Shown: positions 54,819 through 64,000 of the stretch, piece by piece
Layout of the letters: each line of letters opens with the position of its first letter
How positions within the stretch are numbered: the first letter of the stretch is position 1
NCBI RefSeq assembly: GCF_000696095.1
Contig: NZ_BAYX01000004.1
Coordinates: 451,868-515,867 of the forward strand
Source: Rhizobium rhizogenes NBRC 13257
Lineage (GTDB): Bacteria > Pseudomonadota > Alphaproteobacteria > Rhizobiales > Rhizobiaceae
Direction: 5' to 3'
DNA: 64,000 bases
Notes under the pieces: model-generated
The model's input: the letters and a program-made list of their open reading frames with translations, nothing else
Database searches by the model: none
Told to the model about the DNA's origin: nothing
Position numbers and translations under genes: made by a program

Positions 54819-55898
54819 GTGGCAAACCTTCCCATTGAAAAAATGCGCGAATTGGAACGCCGTTTCGGCGAGATCGAAGCGCGTATGTCCGCCGGGCCGG
54901 CGGCGGACGTCTATGTGAAGCTTGCTTCCGAATATTCCGAACTGCAGCCGGTCGTCGCCAAGATCCGCGACTATGAGAAGGCGATCGCCGAGGCTTCGGA
55001 TCTGGAAGCCATGCTCGCCGACAAGTCGGTCGATCGCGAGATGCGCGATCTCGCCGACATGGAATTGCCCGAGGTCAAGGAGCGGATCGAGCTCCTGGAA
55101 CAGGACATCCAGATCCTGCTGCTGCCGAAGGATGCCGCCGACGAGAAGAGCGCGATCCTCGAAATCCGCGCCGGAACCGGCGGCTCGGAAGCCGCCCTTT
55201 TCGGCGGCGATCTTTTTCGCATGTATGAGCGCTTCGCCGCGAACAATGGCTGGAAGGTGGAAATCCTCTCGGCCAGCGACGGTGAAGCCGGCGGCTACAA
55301 GGAAGTGATCGCGACGATCACCGGCAAGGGCGTGTTCTCGCGGCTGAAATTCGAATCCGGCGTACATCGCGTGCAGCGCGTGCCGGAAACCGAGGCGGGC
55401 GGGCGCATCCATACATCGGCGGCAACCGTCGCCGTTTTGCCGGAAGCCGAGGAAATAGATATCGAGATCCGCGCCGAGGATATCCGCATCGACACCATGC
55501 GTTCCTCCGGTGCGGGCGGCCAGCACGTCAACACGACGGACTCGGCGGTGCGTATCACCCATCTTCCCTCGGGGATCGTGGTGACAAGCTCGGAAAAGTC
55601 GCAGCATCAGAACCGCGCCAAGGCGATGCAGGTGCTGCGTTCGCGTCTCTTTGACATGGAGCGCCAACGCGCCGACAGTGAGCGGTCTGCCGACCGCAAG
55701 AGCCAGGTCGGCTCCGGCGACCGCTCCGAGCGCATCCGCACCTATAATTTCCCGCAGGGGCGCGTCACCGACCATCGCATCAACCTGACGCTCTATAAGC
55801 TCGACCGGATGATGGAAGGCGAGATCGACGAAGTGGTCGATGCGCTCCGCGCGGACTATCAGGCGAGCCAGCTCGCCCAGCTTGGCGAACAGGCATGA
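54819..55898 (+). CDS. prfA: Peptide chain release factor 1
   Basis: Reads UAA and UAG stops. The 359 residues contain the GGQ motif ([16 protein letters not shown]), the PxT-type codon-recognition loop [12 protein letters not shown], and the 23S contacting region QKNR-like [14 protein letters not shown] start at 54819 is chosen since GGAG lies six bases upstream and the product then begins [12 protein letters not shown]; a TTG at 54807 is too far from any ribosome site. Followed by prmC with a four-base ATGA overlap. Confidence 0.94.
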   Translation: MANLPIEKMRELERRFGEIEARMSAGPAADVYVKLASEYSELQPVVAKIRDYEKAIAEASDLEAMLADKSVDREMRDLADMELPEVKERIELLEQDIQILLLPKDAADEKSAILEIRAGTGGSEAALFGGDLFRMYERFAANNGWKVEILSASDGEAGGYKEVIATITGKGVFSRLKFESGVHRVQRVPETEAGGRIHTSAATVAVLPEAEEIDIEIRAEDIRIDTMRSSGAGGQHVNTTDSAVRITHLPSGIVVTSSEKSQHQNRAKAMQVLRSRLFDMERQRADSERSADRKSQVGSGDRSERIRTYNFPQGRVTDHRINLTLYKLDRMMEGEIDEVVDALRADYQASQLAQLGEQA

Positions 55899-56770
55899 GC
55901 GGCGGACCGGGAGCAACCGTCGCTGGACTGTTCCAGGAGGTGCGCGCCCGCTTCATCGAGGCCGATCTCGATGATCCAGCCACCGAGGCCCGCATCCTCG
56001 TCGGCGGTCTTCTTCAACTCTCATCGACGGAGTTGGTCACGCGTGGCGCCGAGGCCGTGGCGCCGGATCGCGTGGAAGCAGCGCGGGCGGCGATTGCACG
56101 TCGGCTTAATCACGAGCCGGTGCATCGCATTCTCGGCGAGCGGGAATTTTACGGCCTGCCCATGGCACTGTCGCCCGCGACGCTGGAGCCGCGTCCCGAT
56201 ACGGAAATTCTGGTCGATACCGTGCTGCCACACGCGCGCCGCCTTGCGACGGACCATGGGACGATCCATCTATTGGACATGGGAACGGGAACCGGGGCCA
56301 TCTGTCTCGCGCTTCTTCATGAGTGCCCGCAGGCGATGGGCATCGGTTCCGATATTTCCGGCGAAGCTTTGGAAACGGCGCGGGCGAATGCTGCGCGCAA
56401 TGGTCTGGCCGAGCGGTTTGACACGGTGCAGGGAAGCTGGTTTGAGGCCATCCACGGTCGATTTCACGTTATTGTCTCAAATCCGCCCTATATTGAGTCC
56501 AGTGTCATTTCCACTCTCGCTCCAGAAGTAAAGAATTTCGATCCTCCGGCAGCTCTCGATGGCGGCCTTGATGGGCTGGATGCTTACAGAGCAATCGCAA
56601 AGGATGCGGCGCGATTTCTACACCAGGATGGTATTGTCGGTGTGGAGATCGGTTATGATCAGCGCAAGACGGTGACTTCGGTTTTTGAAGGAGCAGGATT
56701 TTTCCTAATCGAAGCGGCCCGGGACTATGGACACAACGACCGGGTGCTCGTGTTTCAATATCACCATTAA
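55895..56770 (+). CDS. prmC: Release factor glutamine methyltransferase
   Basis: Methylates the Gln of the GGQ motif in RF1 and RF2. The 291 residues carry [14 protein letters not shown] (SAM motif I) and the catalytic NPPY in [23 protein letters not shown] is the PrmC N-terminal signature. It overlaps prfA by four bases, so the modifier is translated with its substrate. ATG 55895. Confidence 0.94.
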   Translation: MSGGPGATVAGLFQEVRARFIEADLDDPATEARILVGGLLQLSSTELVTRGAEAVAPDRVEAARAAIARRLNHEPVHRILGEREFYGLPMALSPATLEPRPDTEILVDTVLPHARRLATDHGTIHLLDMGTGTGAICLALLHECPQAMGIGSDISGEALETARANAARNGLAERFDTVQGSWFEAIHGRFHVIVSNPPYIESSVISTLAPEVKNFDPPAALDGGLDGLDAYRAIAKDAARFLHQDGIVGVEIGYDQRKTVTSVFEGAGFFLIEAARDYGHNDRVLVFQYHH

Positions 56771-57116
56771 CGCGACAATTTGCAGCAGGTCAGTGGGACC
56801 TTGTTGTTATCGCAAAGAAAAGGCTTGGATTTCCTGAGGAAGCGATATAGGTTGCGCTCACGCGTTGGGCGGCTGGGAATAGGCGAGACGATTCGCCTGT
56901 CTTGGACAGCCTCGGGGATCCGCTCTCTGATAAGAGTGTCAAAGGTTGAAGATAACCCAATGCGTGATCAGTTAATCTGACGTAGTCGAGCGGCAGACGA
57001 GCGCTAAAGGCGCAGTTTGCTTGCGGCACGCAGGCTCTGGCTTGGAGGTTTCCAGCCACGGCGGCAGGTGCCGTTTATAATTTCATCCCAACTAAGAAAA
57101 TTCAGGTGAAGGATCT
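56771..57116. other. 346-base intergenic region
   Basis: Between prmC and the DUF4167 gene. It contains small partial inverted segments and, near the 3' end, GTTTATAATTTC (57072-57083) as a possible -10 for the next gene. No coding frame with a ribosome site or tRNA-like structure is evident. Confidence 0.4.
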
Positions 57117-57821
57117 ATGAGGCCAGGACAGCAGAATAAGCGCGGTCGGGGGCGTGGTAACAACAACGGCGGCGGCGGCGGAAACAATAACAACAATAAC
57201 AATTTCAACCGCAAGGGCTCAAACCCGCTGACCAGGACTTACGACAGCTCCGGTCCCGATGTGAAAATCCGCGGAACCGCGCAGCATATCGCCGAGAAGT
57301 ACGCGACGCTTGCTCGCGACGCGCAGAGCTCCGGCGACCGCGTTATGGCGGAAAACTATCTTCAGCACGCTGAACATTACAACCGGATCATTGCCAGCGC
57401 GCAGGCGCAGATGCAGGAACGCTTTCAGCGCGATGAACACCAGAACCCCAACGATCGTGACAATGCCGACCGCGACATGGATGACATGGATGCGAACGAC
57501 AATGACATGGATGATCAGCCGCAGATGGCGCCGGCTCCTGCTCCGGTACGTGTCCGCGCTCCTGCTCCAGCCGTCGTTGCCGCGCCTGAGCCCGAGGTTA
57601 TCGACGGTACCGGCCCGCAGCCGGTGATCGAAGGCATTCCGGCCGAAGTTGCGATCGAGGAAGAAACGCCCGTCGCTGCCGGCGAACGCCAGCCCCGCCG
57701 TCGCAATGCCGGCAACCGTCCCCGTCGTCAGCCGCGCCGCAATGCCGATGCTGAAGGTCAGGGCGAAGGCGAAGCTGTTCCGAGCGAAGCCCCCGCACTG
57801 GTGGAAGCTGCTACGGAATAA
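57117..57821 (+). CDS. DUF4167 domain-containing protein
   Basis: A 234-residue protein of a family seen mainly in Rhizobiales. It starts with a basic, glycine and asparagine-rich segment (MRPGQQNKRGRGRGNNN, then a poly-Asn stretch), likely an RNA or nucleic-acid-binding tail, then the DUF4167 core (about 40-105, KIRGTAQHIAEKYATLARDA), and an acidic, Pro/Ala-rich tail ending with RRQPRR basic blocks. ATG 57117 follows GTGAAGGATCT. Role unknown. Confidence 0.85.
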   Translation: MRPGQQNKRGRGRGNNNGGGGGNNNNNNNFNRKGSNPLTRTYDSSGPDVKIRGTAQHIAEKYATLARDAQSSGDRVMAENYLQHAEHYNRIIASAQAQMQERFQRDEHQNPNDRDNADRDMDDMDANDNDMDDQPQMAPAPAPVRVRAPAPAVVAAPEPEVIDGTGPQPVIEGIPAEVAIEEETPVAAGERQPRRRNAGNRPRRQPRRNADAEGQGEGEAVPSEAPALVEAATE

Positions 57822-57876
57822 AGATTGTTCATATGCACGGTCGCTGCTGCAAAGGCGGAGCCAGTCATGTGTTTAC

Positions 57877-57904
57877 AAAAACCCCGGCGCGAGCCGGGGT
57901 TTTT
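57877..57904 (+). terminator. Intrinsic terminator after the DUF4167 gene
   Basis: AAAACCCCGGC / GCCGGGGTTTT hairpin with a four-base loop, followed by more T. Confidence 0.85.
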
Positions 57905-57915
57905 CGTTTCCGGCA

Positions 57916-57946
57916 CCCTTTAAACTCTTCAAATCCCCTCCCATAT
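57916..57946 (+). promoter_or_regulatory. Sigma-32 (RpoH) type promoter for clpB
   Basis: CCCTTTAA (57916-57923), a 17-base spacer, then CCATAT (57941-57946). It agrees with the rhizobial RpoH pattern CNCTTGAA-N17-CCANAT except for one base in the -35. It lies about 120 bases before clpB, just after a terminator. clpB is a classic heat-shock gene, so this fits; not tested. Confidence 0.65.
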
Positions 57947-58067
57947 TCTCCCCTGTTGCCTTGCCGCAAATCTCAATCGGCGGCGGGCGGGGTCTGCCTT
58001 TTCAGGGGGCTCAATCTCAAACATCGATCTGTGCCAGTCTGGGCAGAGCGATTCATGGAGGTCTACT

Positions 58068-60668
58068 ATGAATATTGAAAAATACTCCGAGCGCGTGCGC
58101 GGCTTTTTGCAGTCTGCGCAAACCAATGCCTTGTCGCAAGGAAACCAGCAATTCACGCCTGAGCATGTGCTGAAGGTGCTTCTGGACGACGACCAGGGCA
58201 TGGCTGCCTCGTTGATCGAGCGCGCTGGCGGCGATGCCAAGGCTGCGCGTCTCGCTAATGATGCCGCCCTTGCCAAGCTCCCGAAAGTGTCCGGCGGCGA
58301 CGGCCAGGTCTATCTCTCGCAGCCGCTTGCCAAGGTCTTCACCACTGCCGAGGAAGCCTCCAAGAAGGCCGGCGACAGTTTCGTCACGGTCGAGCGCCTG
58401 TTGCAGGCGCTGGCGATCGAATCGTCTGCGTCGACCTCGGCCACGCTGAAGAAGGCTGGCGTCACGCCGGCCGGGCTCAACCAGGTCATCAACGATATCC
58501 GCAAGGGCCGCACCGCCGATTCCGCCAACGCGGAGCAGGGCTTCGATTCCCTGAAGAAGTATGCCCGCGATCTCACCGCCGAGGCCCGCGAGGGCAAGCT
58601 CGATCCGGTGATCGGACGCGACGACGAAATCCGGCGCACCATCCAGGTCCTCTCCCGCCGCACGAAGAACAACCCCGTGCTGATCGGCGAACCCGGCGTC
58701 GGCAAGACGGCGATCGTCGAAGGCTTGGCGTTGCGCATCGTCAATGGTGACGTGCCGGAATCGCTGAAGGACAAGAAGCTGATGGCGCTCGACATGGGTG
58801 CCCTGATTGCCGGCGCGAAGTTTCGCGGCGAGTTCGAAGAGCGGCTGAAGGCCGTGCTCAACGAGGTGCAGTCGGAAAACGGCGAGATCATCCTGTTCAT
58901 CGACGAGATGCACACGCTGGTCGGCGCCGGCAAGGCCGATGGCGCCATGGACGCCTCCAACCTTCTGAAGCCCGCTCTTGCCCGCGGCGAGCTGCATTGC
59001 GTCGGCGCGACCACGCTTGACGAATACCGCAAGCATGTCGAGAAGGATCCGGCGCTTGCCCGTCGTTTCCAGCCGGTCATGGTTGAAGAGCCGACGGTCG
59101 AGGACACGATCTCGATCCTGCGCGGCCTGAAGGAAAAATACGAGCAGCACCACAAAGTCCGCATCGCCGATGCCGCCTTGGTGGCCGCTGCGACGCTTTC
59201 GAACCGCTACATCACCGACCGCTTCCTGCCGGACAAGGCCATCGACCTGATGGACGAGGCCGCCGCGCGGCTGCGCATGCAGGTGGATTCGAAGCCAGAA
59301 GAGCTCGACGAACTCGATCGTCGCATCATCCAGCTGAAGATCGAGCGCGAAGCGCTGAAGAAGGAAACCGATCAGGCCTCCGCCGACCGGCTGAAGCGGC
59401 TGGAGACTGAGCTGACGTCGCTGGAAGAGGAAGCCGACGCACTGACCGCGCGCTGGCAGGCCGAAAAGCAGAAGCTCGGTCTTGCCGCCGATCTGAAGAA
59501 AAAGCTCGACGAGGCCCGCAACGAATTGGCCATTGCCCAGCGCAAGGGTGAGTTCCAGCGTGCCGGCGAGCTTGCCTATGGTGTGATCCCGAATCTGGAG
59601 AAGGATCTCCAGACTGCTGAAGAGCAAGATGGCGGTCGCGATTCCATGGTGCAGGAAGTGGTCACCGCCGACAACATCGCCCATATCGTCTCCCGCTGGA
59701 CCGGGATTCCCGTGGACAAGATGCTGGAAGGCGAGCGCGACAAGCTGCTGCGGATGGAAGACGAGCTGGCGAAGTGGGTCGTCGGTCAGGGCGATGCCGT
59801 TCAGGCGGTGTCGCGCGCCGTTCGCCGCTCGCGCGCCGGCCTGCAGGATCCGAACCGGCCGATCGGCTCGTTCATCTTTCTCGGCCCGACCGGCGTCGGC
59901 AAGACGGAGCTCACCAAGGCACTTGCCCGCTTCCTCTTCGACGATGATACGGCCATGGTACGCATGGACATGTCGGAATATATGGAGAAACACTCCGTTG
60001 CCCGGCTGATCGGCGCTCCTCCCGGCTATGTCGGCTATGAAGAAGGCGGCGCGCTCACCGAAGCCGTCCGCCGCAGGCCCTATCAGGTCGTGCTGTTCGA
60101 TGAGATCGAAAAGGCGCATCCCGATGTCTTCAACATCTTGCTCCAGGTTCTGGATGACGGGCGGTTGACGGACGGACAGGGCCGCACGGTCGATTTCCGC
60201 AACACCATGATCATCATGACCTCGAACCTCGGTGCTGAATACCTGACCCAGCTTAAGGAGGGTGATGACAGTGAACAGGTGCGCGAGCAGGTGATGGATG
60301 TGGTGCGGGCGCATTTCCGGCCGGAATTCCTGAACCGTGTCGATGAGATCATCCTGTTCCATCGCCTGAAGCGCGAAGAGATGGGGGCGATCGTCGATAT
60401 CCAGCTCGAGCGGCTACTGCAGCTGCTGTCCGAACGCAAGATCGCGCTCGAACTCGACGAGGATGCCCGCAACTGGCTCGCCAATAGGGGATATGATCCG
60501 GTCTATGGCGCAAGACCGCTGAAGCGGGTGATCCAGAAATACGTCCAGGATCCACTCGCCGAGCAGATTCTCTCCGGCCAGTTGCCGGATGGGTCGCGCG
60601 TACTGGTCACCAGCGGTTCCGACAGATTGCTGTTCCGCCCGCGCCAGCCGGTCAACGAAGCGGCGTAA
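58068..60668 (+). CDS. clpB: ATP-dependent disaggregase ClpB
   Basis: Hsp100 chaperone that extracts proteins from aggregates with DnaK. The 866 residues comprise a Clp_N domain (1-145), AAA-1 with Walker A GEPGVGKT at 208-215, the long coiled-coil middle domain (about 400-520) that marks ClpB rather than ClpA or ClpC, and AAA-2 with GPTGVGKT at about 606. The C-terminal D2 small domain is complete. A sigma-32-type promoter and upstream terminator show it is an independent unit; a terminator follows at 60696. Confidence 0.97.
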   Translation: MNIEKYSERVRGFLQSAQTNALSQGNQQFTPEHVLKVLLDDDQGMAASLIERAGGDAKAARLANDAALAKLPKVSGGDGQVYLSQPLAKVFTTAEEASKKAGDSFVTVERLLQALAIESSASTSATLKKAGVTPAGLNQVINDIRKGRTADSANAEQGFDSLKKYARDLTAEAREGKLDPVIGRDDEIRRTIQVLSRRTKNNPVLIGEPGVGKTAIVEGLALRIVNGDVPESLKDKKLMALDMGALIAGAKFRGEFEERLKAVLNEVQSENGEIILFIDEMHTLVGAGKADGAMDASNLLKPALARGELHCVGATTLDEYRKHVEKDPALARRFQPVMVEEPTVEDTISILRGLKEKYEQHHKVRIADAALVAAATLSNRYITDRFLPDKAIDLMDEAAARLRMQVDSKPEELDELDRRIIQLKIEREALKKETDQASADRLKRLETELTSLEEEADALTARWQAEKQKLGLAADLKKKLDEARNELAIAQRKGEFQRAGELAYGVIPNLEKDLQTAEEQDGGRDSMVQEVVTADNIAHIVSRWTGIPVDKMLEGERDKLLRMEDELAKWVVGQGDAVQAVSRAVRRSRAGLQDPNRPIGSFIFLGPTGVGKTELTKALARFLFDDDTAMVRMDMSEYMEKHSVARLIGAPPGYVGYEEGGALTEAVRRRPYQVVLFDEIEKAHPDVFNILLQVLDDGRLTDGQGRTVDFRNTMIIMTSNLGAEYLTQLKEGDDSEQVREQVMDVVRAHFRPEFLNRVDEIILFHRLKREEMGAIVDIQLERLLQLLSERKIALELDEDARNWLANRGYDPVYGARPLKRVIQKYVQDPLAEQILSGQLPDGSRVLVTSGSDRLLFRPRQPVNEAA

Positions 60669-60695
60669 GCGACGCGGTCATGATTTGACTCTATG

Positions 60696-60723
60696 AAATG
60701 GCGGCTCTCGGGCCGCCATTTTT
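60696..60723 (+). terminator. Intrinsic terminator after clpB
   Basis: AAATGGCGGC / GCCGCCATTT hairpin with a six-base loop and T-run. Confidence 0.85.
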
Positions 60724-60818
60724 CGTCCGAGGCGTGTGTCGAAAGCGCCTTGCCGCCGCAAAACTCTTCGGTGAAGCTTGCATGGCGTTGGAGAATCGCT
60801 CGGAGAGGGGACATCATC

Positions 60819-61328
60819 ATGCTTATTATCTTCGGGGGCTTGCCGGGCAGCGGTAAAACCACGACTGCGCAGGCCTTGGCGAAACGGTTGAAGGCTATGT
60901 ATGTCCGGGTCGATACAATCGAGCACGCATTGCGAAATTCCGATGTTCTGAAAGCGGATGAAGGCCCGGCCGGCTATATGATTGCCTATGGTGTCGCCGA
61001 GGACAACCTCAAGCTGGGACAGACGGTCGTCGCGGATTCGGTCAATTCCATCCGTATCACGCGTGATGCCTGGCTATCGGTCGCAAAGCGGGCAGGCGCG
61101 CAAGCGGTCGAAGTGGAAGTCGTCTGTTCGGATAGGGCCGAACATCGCCGCCGTGCTGAAACGCGGATGACGGATATCGAAGGATTGGTAAAGCCGACAT
61201 GGGACAAGACCGTCAACCGGCATTATGAGGACTGGGGCACCCGCCCGATCGTCGTCGATACCGCTCATAAGGCCGTGGATGATCTCATTGCCGAGCTGTT
61301 GGTTCGGCTGGGGCATAGTCAGGACTGA
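60819..61328 (+). CDS. Small P-loop kinase/AAA family protein
   Basis: A 169-residue protein with a Walker A at its start (FGGLPGSGKTTTAQALA), then YVRVDTIEHALR, and DSVNSIRITRDAWLSVA, features of AAA_33-type small-molecule or nucleoside kinases such as gluconate or chloramphenicol kinase-like proteins. The start ATG 60819 follows GGAGAGGGG; the frame upstream to 60693 lacks a site. Substrate unknown. It lies between clpB and the convergent M23 gene. Confidence 0.8.
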   Translation: MLIIFGGLPGSGKTTTAQALAKRLKAMYVRVDTIEHALRNSDVLKADEGPAGYMIAYGVAEDNLKLGQTVVADSVNSIRITRDAWLSVAKRAGAQAVEVEVVCSDRAEHRRRAETRMTDIEGLVKPTWDKTVNRHYEDWGTRPIVVDTAHKAVDDLIAELLVRLGHSQD

Positions 61329-61367
61329 AATCTCTGGTTGCCGCCAGGCTGGTCAAACGCCTGGGGT

Positions 61368-63317
61368 TTAGTCCTTGCTTGCAACCTGCTTCGACTTTTC
61401 GTCGCTCAGAAGCGTATCGATGCGCTTGCGCTCGTCCTGGAATTTGGCGAGTGCGACACCGTCCAGCGTCTTGCCGCCGGGGAGGCGGATGCGCAGGGGG
61501 TCGACCTTGGTGCCGTTGACGATCAGCTCGTAATGCAGGTGCGGTCCGGTGGCCAGACCCGTCGAGCCGATAAAGCCGATGACCTGCCCCTGCACCACCT
61601 TGGCGCCGGGAACCACGCCCTTGGCGATGGCGCTCTGGTGGTTGTAGGAGGAGACATAGCCGTTGGCATGTCGGATCAACGTCTGATTGCCGAAGCCGCC
61701 GGAATCCCAGCCGGCCTTTTCGACGATGCCGTTGCCAGCAGAGATGATCGGCGTGCCGCGGGGCGCTGCCCAATCGACGCCGGTATGCATGCGCGCGAAG
61801 CCGAGGATCGGGTGGCGCCGCATGCCGAAGCCGGACTTGAAGATGCCGGTCGGCACGGGATTGCGCAGCAGGAACTGCCGGATGCTCTTGCCGCTATCGT
61901 CGAAGTAGTCGATCGAATGATCGTCCGGATCCTCGAAGCGGTAGAAGCGGGTGACCGTGTCGCCGAATTTGGCGTTGACGTAGAGCAGTTCGGAATCGGC
62001 CGTCGCCTGGCCGTTTGCGTCGGCGACGGAGAAAAAGGCCTCCAGCGAATCCGTCGGCTTCAGCTGCGCCTGGAAATCGACGTTGCTGGCGAGCAGCTTG
62101 ACGATCTGCGCCACCATTTCCCTGGACATGCCGTAGGAAAGGGCGGCGCGATAGATACCGTCATAAACGCTCGGCAGGTCGCGGCCGGTGGCAACCACCG
62201 GCGCGTCATTGTCGAAGGCGGTTGCGATGGCATCGAGCATCGGCGGTTCGCTGCCGGCAACGAAATCGCCATGATCATTCTCGGCGACGGTCAGGACATG
62301 CTTGGTGCCGCGATAGATGCTTGCGCGAATGATCCTTGCCTGCTCGCCCTTCTGCAAGATGCCGATGCGCAACACATCGCCGCCGGAAAGATTGGAGGCG
62401 CCGAACAACGGCACGATCTTTGCGGTGATGTCGTCCGCATCCGCCTTGAGATAGCCGGCACCGGTAAGCGCCGTTGCGATCGGCGTGTTTTCCCGGACCG
62501 GGATAATGTCGTCGGCAAATTCCTGTGTCTGCGGCGTAACCGCCTCGGGCGCGGAGACCGACATGTTCTCTTCGACGATGCGGGCGGCAAGCCCGGCGGT
62601 CAGGTCGACATCGGTGTCGTCCGTCGCAAAACGACGCGGGTCGATATAATAGAGCGCGGAAAGCTGGGTGTTACCGTCGGTGAGCACGGAGCCGTTGGAG
62701 CGGACATTCTCCTCGACCTCGTCCAGCGACATCGAGCCGGCGAGCGGGAAGGGCACATCCTTGGCCGGGAAAGGCACGGTCTTCAGGCTGACCTCGGATT
62801 CGACGTCGGAACCGTAGATGGCGCCGGTACGATTGGCGGGCGGCGGAATGTTCTCGTCGGCGGAAAAGATCGCCAAGGGATCGAAGGCCGGATAGGTCTC
62901 TGTGGCGACACGGTTGGTGGCAAGCGCGATCTTCACATGCGCGAAGGGCTGGCGGCGCACCACTTCCTTGTCGCCGTCGCGCACCACCGTCGAGACTTCC
63001 AGGATGCTCCGGTCGGACGGCTTGGACGCGATGGCGGTCGACACGAGGCGGCCGCCGCGGACGACCTGATCCTCGGTGCTGTCATGGTTGCCGCTGTCCG
63101 ATGTCGCGTAGGCTTCGGCGGGAATGGCGAGCTGCTGGCGCCCGTCAAGGGCTGCAAACAGAGCAACGCCCATCAATATACTGGAGGTGATGCCTGTGAG
63201 GAACGTTCCGGAGAGCCAGCGTAGGGAAACCTCGCGTCGGTCCGGCGCCCGCCTGCCATCGGCCAGGATTGGCGGCTCGTTTCCGAGCGATCGGAGCATC
63301 ATCTTGTCCGTCATCAT
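61368..63317 (-). CDS. M23 (LytM) family peptidoglycan endopeptidase-like protein
   Basis: A 649-residue envelope protein. One membrane helix (about 36-58), a long periplasmic region, and a C-terminal M23 domain with all zinc ligands: HPILGFARMHTGVDWAAPRGTP and the HLH pair in GPHLHYE. These residues are intact, so it should be an active DD-endopeptidase. The layout resembles RgsM, the M23 peptidase of polar growth in Sinorhizobium; that match is from memory. ATG 63317 is 353 bases from the rRNA promoter, transcribed away from it. Confidence 0.87.
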   Translation of the reverse strand: MMTDKMMLRSLGNEPPILADGRRAPDRREVSLRWLSGTFLTGITSSILMGVALFAALDGRQQLAIPAEAYATSDSGNHDSTEDQVVRGGRLVSTAIASKPSDRSILEVSTVVRDGDKEVVRRQPFAHVKIALATNRVATETYPAFDPLAIFSADENIPPPANRTGAIYGSDVESEVSLKTVPFPAKDVPFPLAGSMSLDEVEENVRSNGSVLTDGNTQLSALYYIDPRRFATDDTDVDLTAGLAARIVEENMSVSAPEAVTPQTQEFADDIIPVRENTPIATALTGAGYLKADADDITAKIVPLFGASNLSGGDVLRIGILQKGEQARIIRASIYRGTKHVLTVAENDHGDFVAGSEPPMLDAIATAFDNDAPVVATGRDLPSVYDGIYRAALSYGMSREMVAQIVKLLASNVDFQAQLKPTDSLEAFFSVADANGQATADSELLYVNAKFGDTVTRFYRFEDPDDHSIDYFDDSGKSIRQFLLRNPVPTGIFKSGFGMRRHPILGFARMHTGVDWAAPRGTPIISAGNGIVEKAGWDSGGFGNQTLIRHANGYVSSYNHQSAIAKGVVPGAKVVQGQVIGFIGSTGLATGPHLHYELIVNGTKVDPLRIRLPGGKTLDGVALAKFQDERKRIDTLLSDEKSKQVASKD

Positions 63318-63669
63318 GCCAATCGAGATCCGGTTCCTTCATGCGAGCCGTGTAGCTGGGGGCGAAGATGTGCATATTTATGACGGACGAGTCAAATGAG
63401 GCGCATCTGGTCTGTGGACTGTTTCGGTGCTTCGAGAGCCCCGGTTTCAGTGACAAGATCGGCTTTATCTGGTGTCGATAGGGTGGGGATCAAGGGCTGC
63501 TCATTGTCATACTATGCGATCCCCCACGTATAATGGCACCGTTCCAGCGTGGTCTGGCGGTGTTATCGGGGTTTTTGGGGTCTATTATGAGCCGGCTTCG
63601 GCAGCCTTCATAAAACTATCATAAGAATCAATCACTTGTTCTTTTTTTGGCATTTTTCAAAATCGTCTG

Positions 63670-63698
63670 TTGACTTGATCGAGGGGTGGGGATTATAA
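63670..63698 (+). promoter_or_regulatory. rRNA operon promoter
   Basis: TTGACT (63670-63675), a 17-base spacer, and TTATAA (63693-63698), followed by a GC-rich discriminator. The direction is toward the window end where a pre-16S leader follows. The gap 63318-63669 to the left holds the divergent M23 start and another weak TATAAT at 63529 with TTGTCA 19 bases upstream. Confidence 0.8.
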
Positions 63699-63845
63699 GC
63701 CCACTCACTGAACGAGGGCGGCGGCGCTGCTAGCGACGAAGTCTTTCGCTCTGGTGTTTCCTGAAGAATTGGCTGTGATGCTGATTGGTGGTTCTGGGTT
63801 TATCCTGGGGTCTGAGGGAAAAGGTTTTGACTGGTTTTACTGGTC

Positions 63846-64000
63846 TGTTCTTTGACAATTGAAGATGAGAAGAAAGAGAAACGTGGGCGGCGGAGCTTGC
63901 GGGATCTGAAGAGATTTGGATCCTTTGAATAGACTTCGACGGTCACGTTTTGAACAAGAGAATACACCTCATTATTGATCGCAGTGATGCGGATAATGAT
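63846..64000 (+). other. rRNA leader with boxA (16S gene lies beyond window)
   Basis: TGTTCTTTGACA at 63846-63857 matches the boxA antitermination element of ribosomal leaders (E. coli TGCTCTTTAACA). The remaining bases to 64000 are the precursor 5' leader. The 16S sequence itself, which would include GAGTTTGATC, is not reached. Confidence 0.82.

Noticed and set aside
58053..60362. A 769-codon minus-strand frame across clpB
   Set aside because: Antisense shadow of clpB, no domain, no ribosome site.
61338..63224. A 628-codon plus-strand frame over the M23 peptidase gene
   Set aside because: The minus-strand frame has a full LytM motif set; the plus frame has none.
63504..63534. TTGTCA and TATAAT as a second rRNA promoter
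   Set aside because: The spacer is 19 bases, which is poor; a better pair exists at 63670-63698.

Overview
The window looks like a chromosomal segment of an alphaproteobacterium of the Rhizobiaceae, most likely Rhizobium. The signs are high GC content, the cpdR, DUF4175 (TIGR02302), DUF4167, DUF1178 and HIG1 twin-membrane families, the blocks lysC-ptsP-prfA-prmC and lysA-lptM-argH, rhizobial palindromic repeats, and a TTGACT/TTATAA ribosomal promoter with a boxA leader at the right edge. The species call is an inference; no 16S sequence lies inside the window.

Layout. 0-5.4 kb: envelope and division genes on the minus strand (plsC partial, a DUF218 protein, ftsX, ftsE), then a membrane protein, hpt and the CtrA-proteolysis adaptor cpdR on the plus strand. 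5.4-12.1 kb: DUF4175 protein, lysA, lptM-type lipoprotein, argH, and divergent tlpA. 12.3-16.9 kb: an acyl-CoA/electron-transfer block (3-hydroxybutyryl-CoA dehydrogenase, etfA, etfB) with two palindromic candidate operators, then a PduO cobalamin adenosyltransferase, a HIG1 protein and an SDR. 17-21.3 kb: BrkB/YihY, gluQRS, an AlkA-type glycosylase, an HNH nuclease, dsbB and a YqaA/DedA protein.

21.3-38.7 kb is accessory-like: many short transcription units, five regulators beside small metabolic or transport genes, several hairpins, three small unrecognised ORFs and a tRNA-Leu(CAA). It holds a phytanoyl-CoA dioxygenase/AraC pair, an MFS/TetR pair with two palindromic operators, an aldo/keto reductase, an extra signal peptidase I, a TetR-EamA operon with an operator at the promoter, an acyl-CoA synthetase, a CelD-like acetyltransferase with a Wzx-type flippase, a GST, and a tautomerase/LysR cassette bounded by two hairpins with identical arms.

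38.8-63.3 kb is core again: secA divergent from a periplasmic parvulin isomerase; argJ, GNAT and mutT; a single-TM protein and a Flp pilin; a BioC-like methyltransferase; comF (frameshifted here), grxC, a nitrilase, DUF1178, DUF3291; ubiG divergent from lysC-ptsP-prfA-prmC; DUF4167; clpB behind a sigma-32-type promoter; a small P-loop kinase; and a LytM/M23 peptidase. 63.3-64 kb is the promoter and leader of an rRNA operon whose 16S gene starts past the window.

I found no integrase, transposase, CRISPR array or recognisable defence system. The most unusual items are the broken comF, the regulator-operator pairs, the small unannotated ORFs at 21.6-22.7 kb, and the repeat that supplies the stop codon of lysA.
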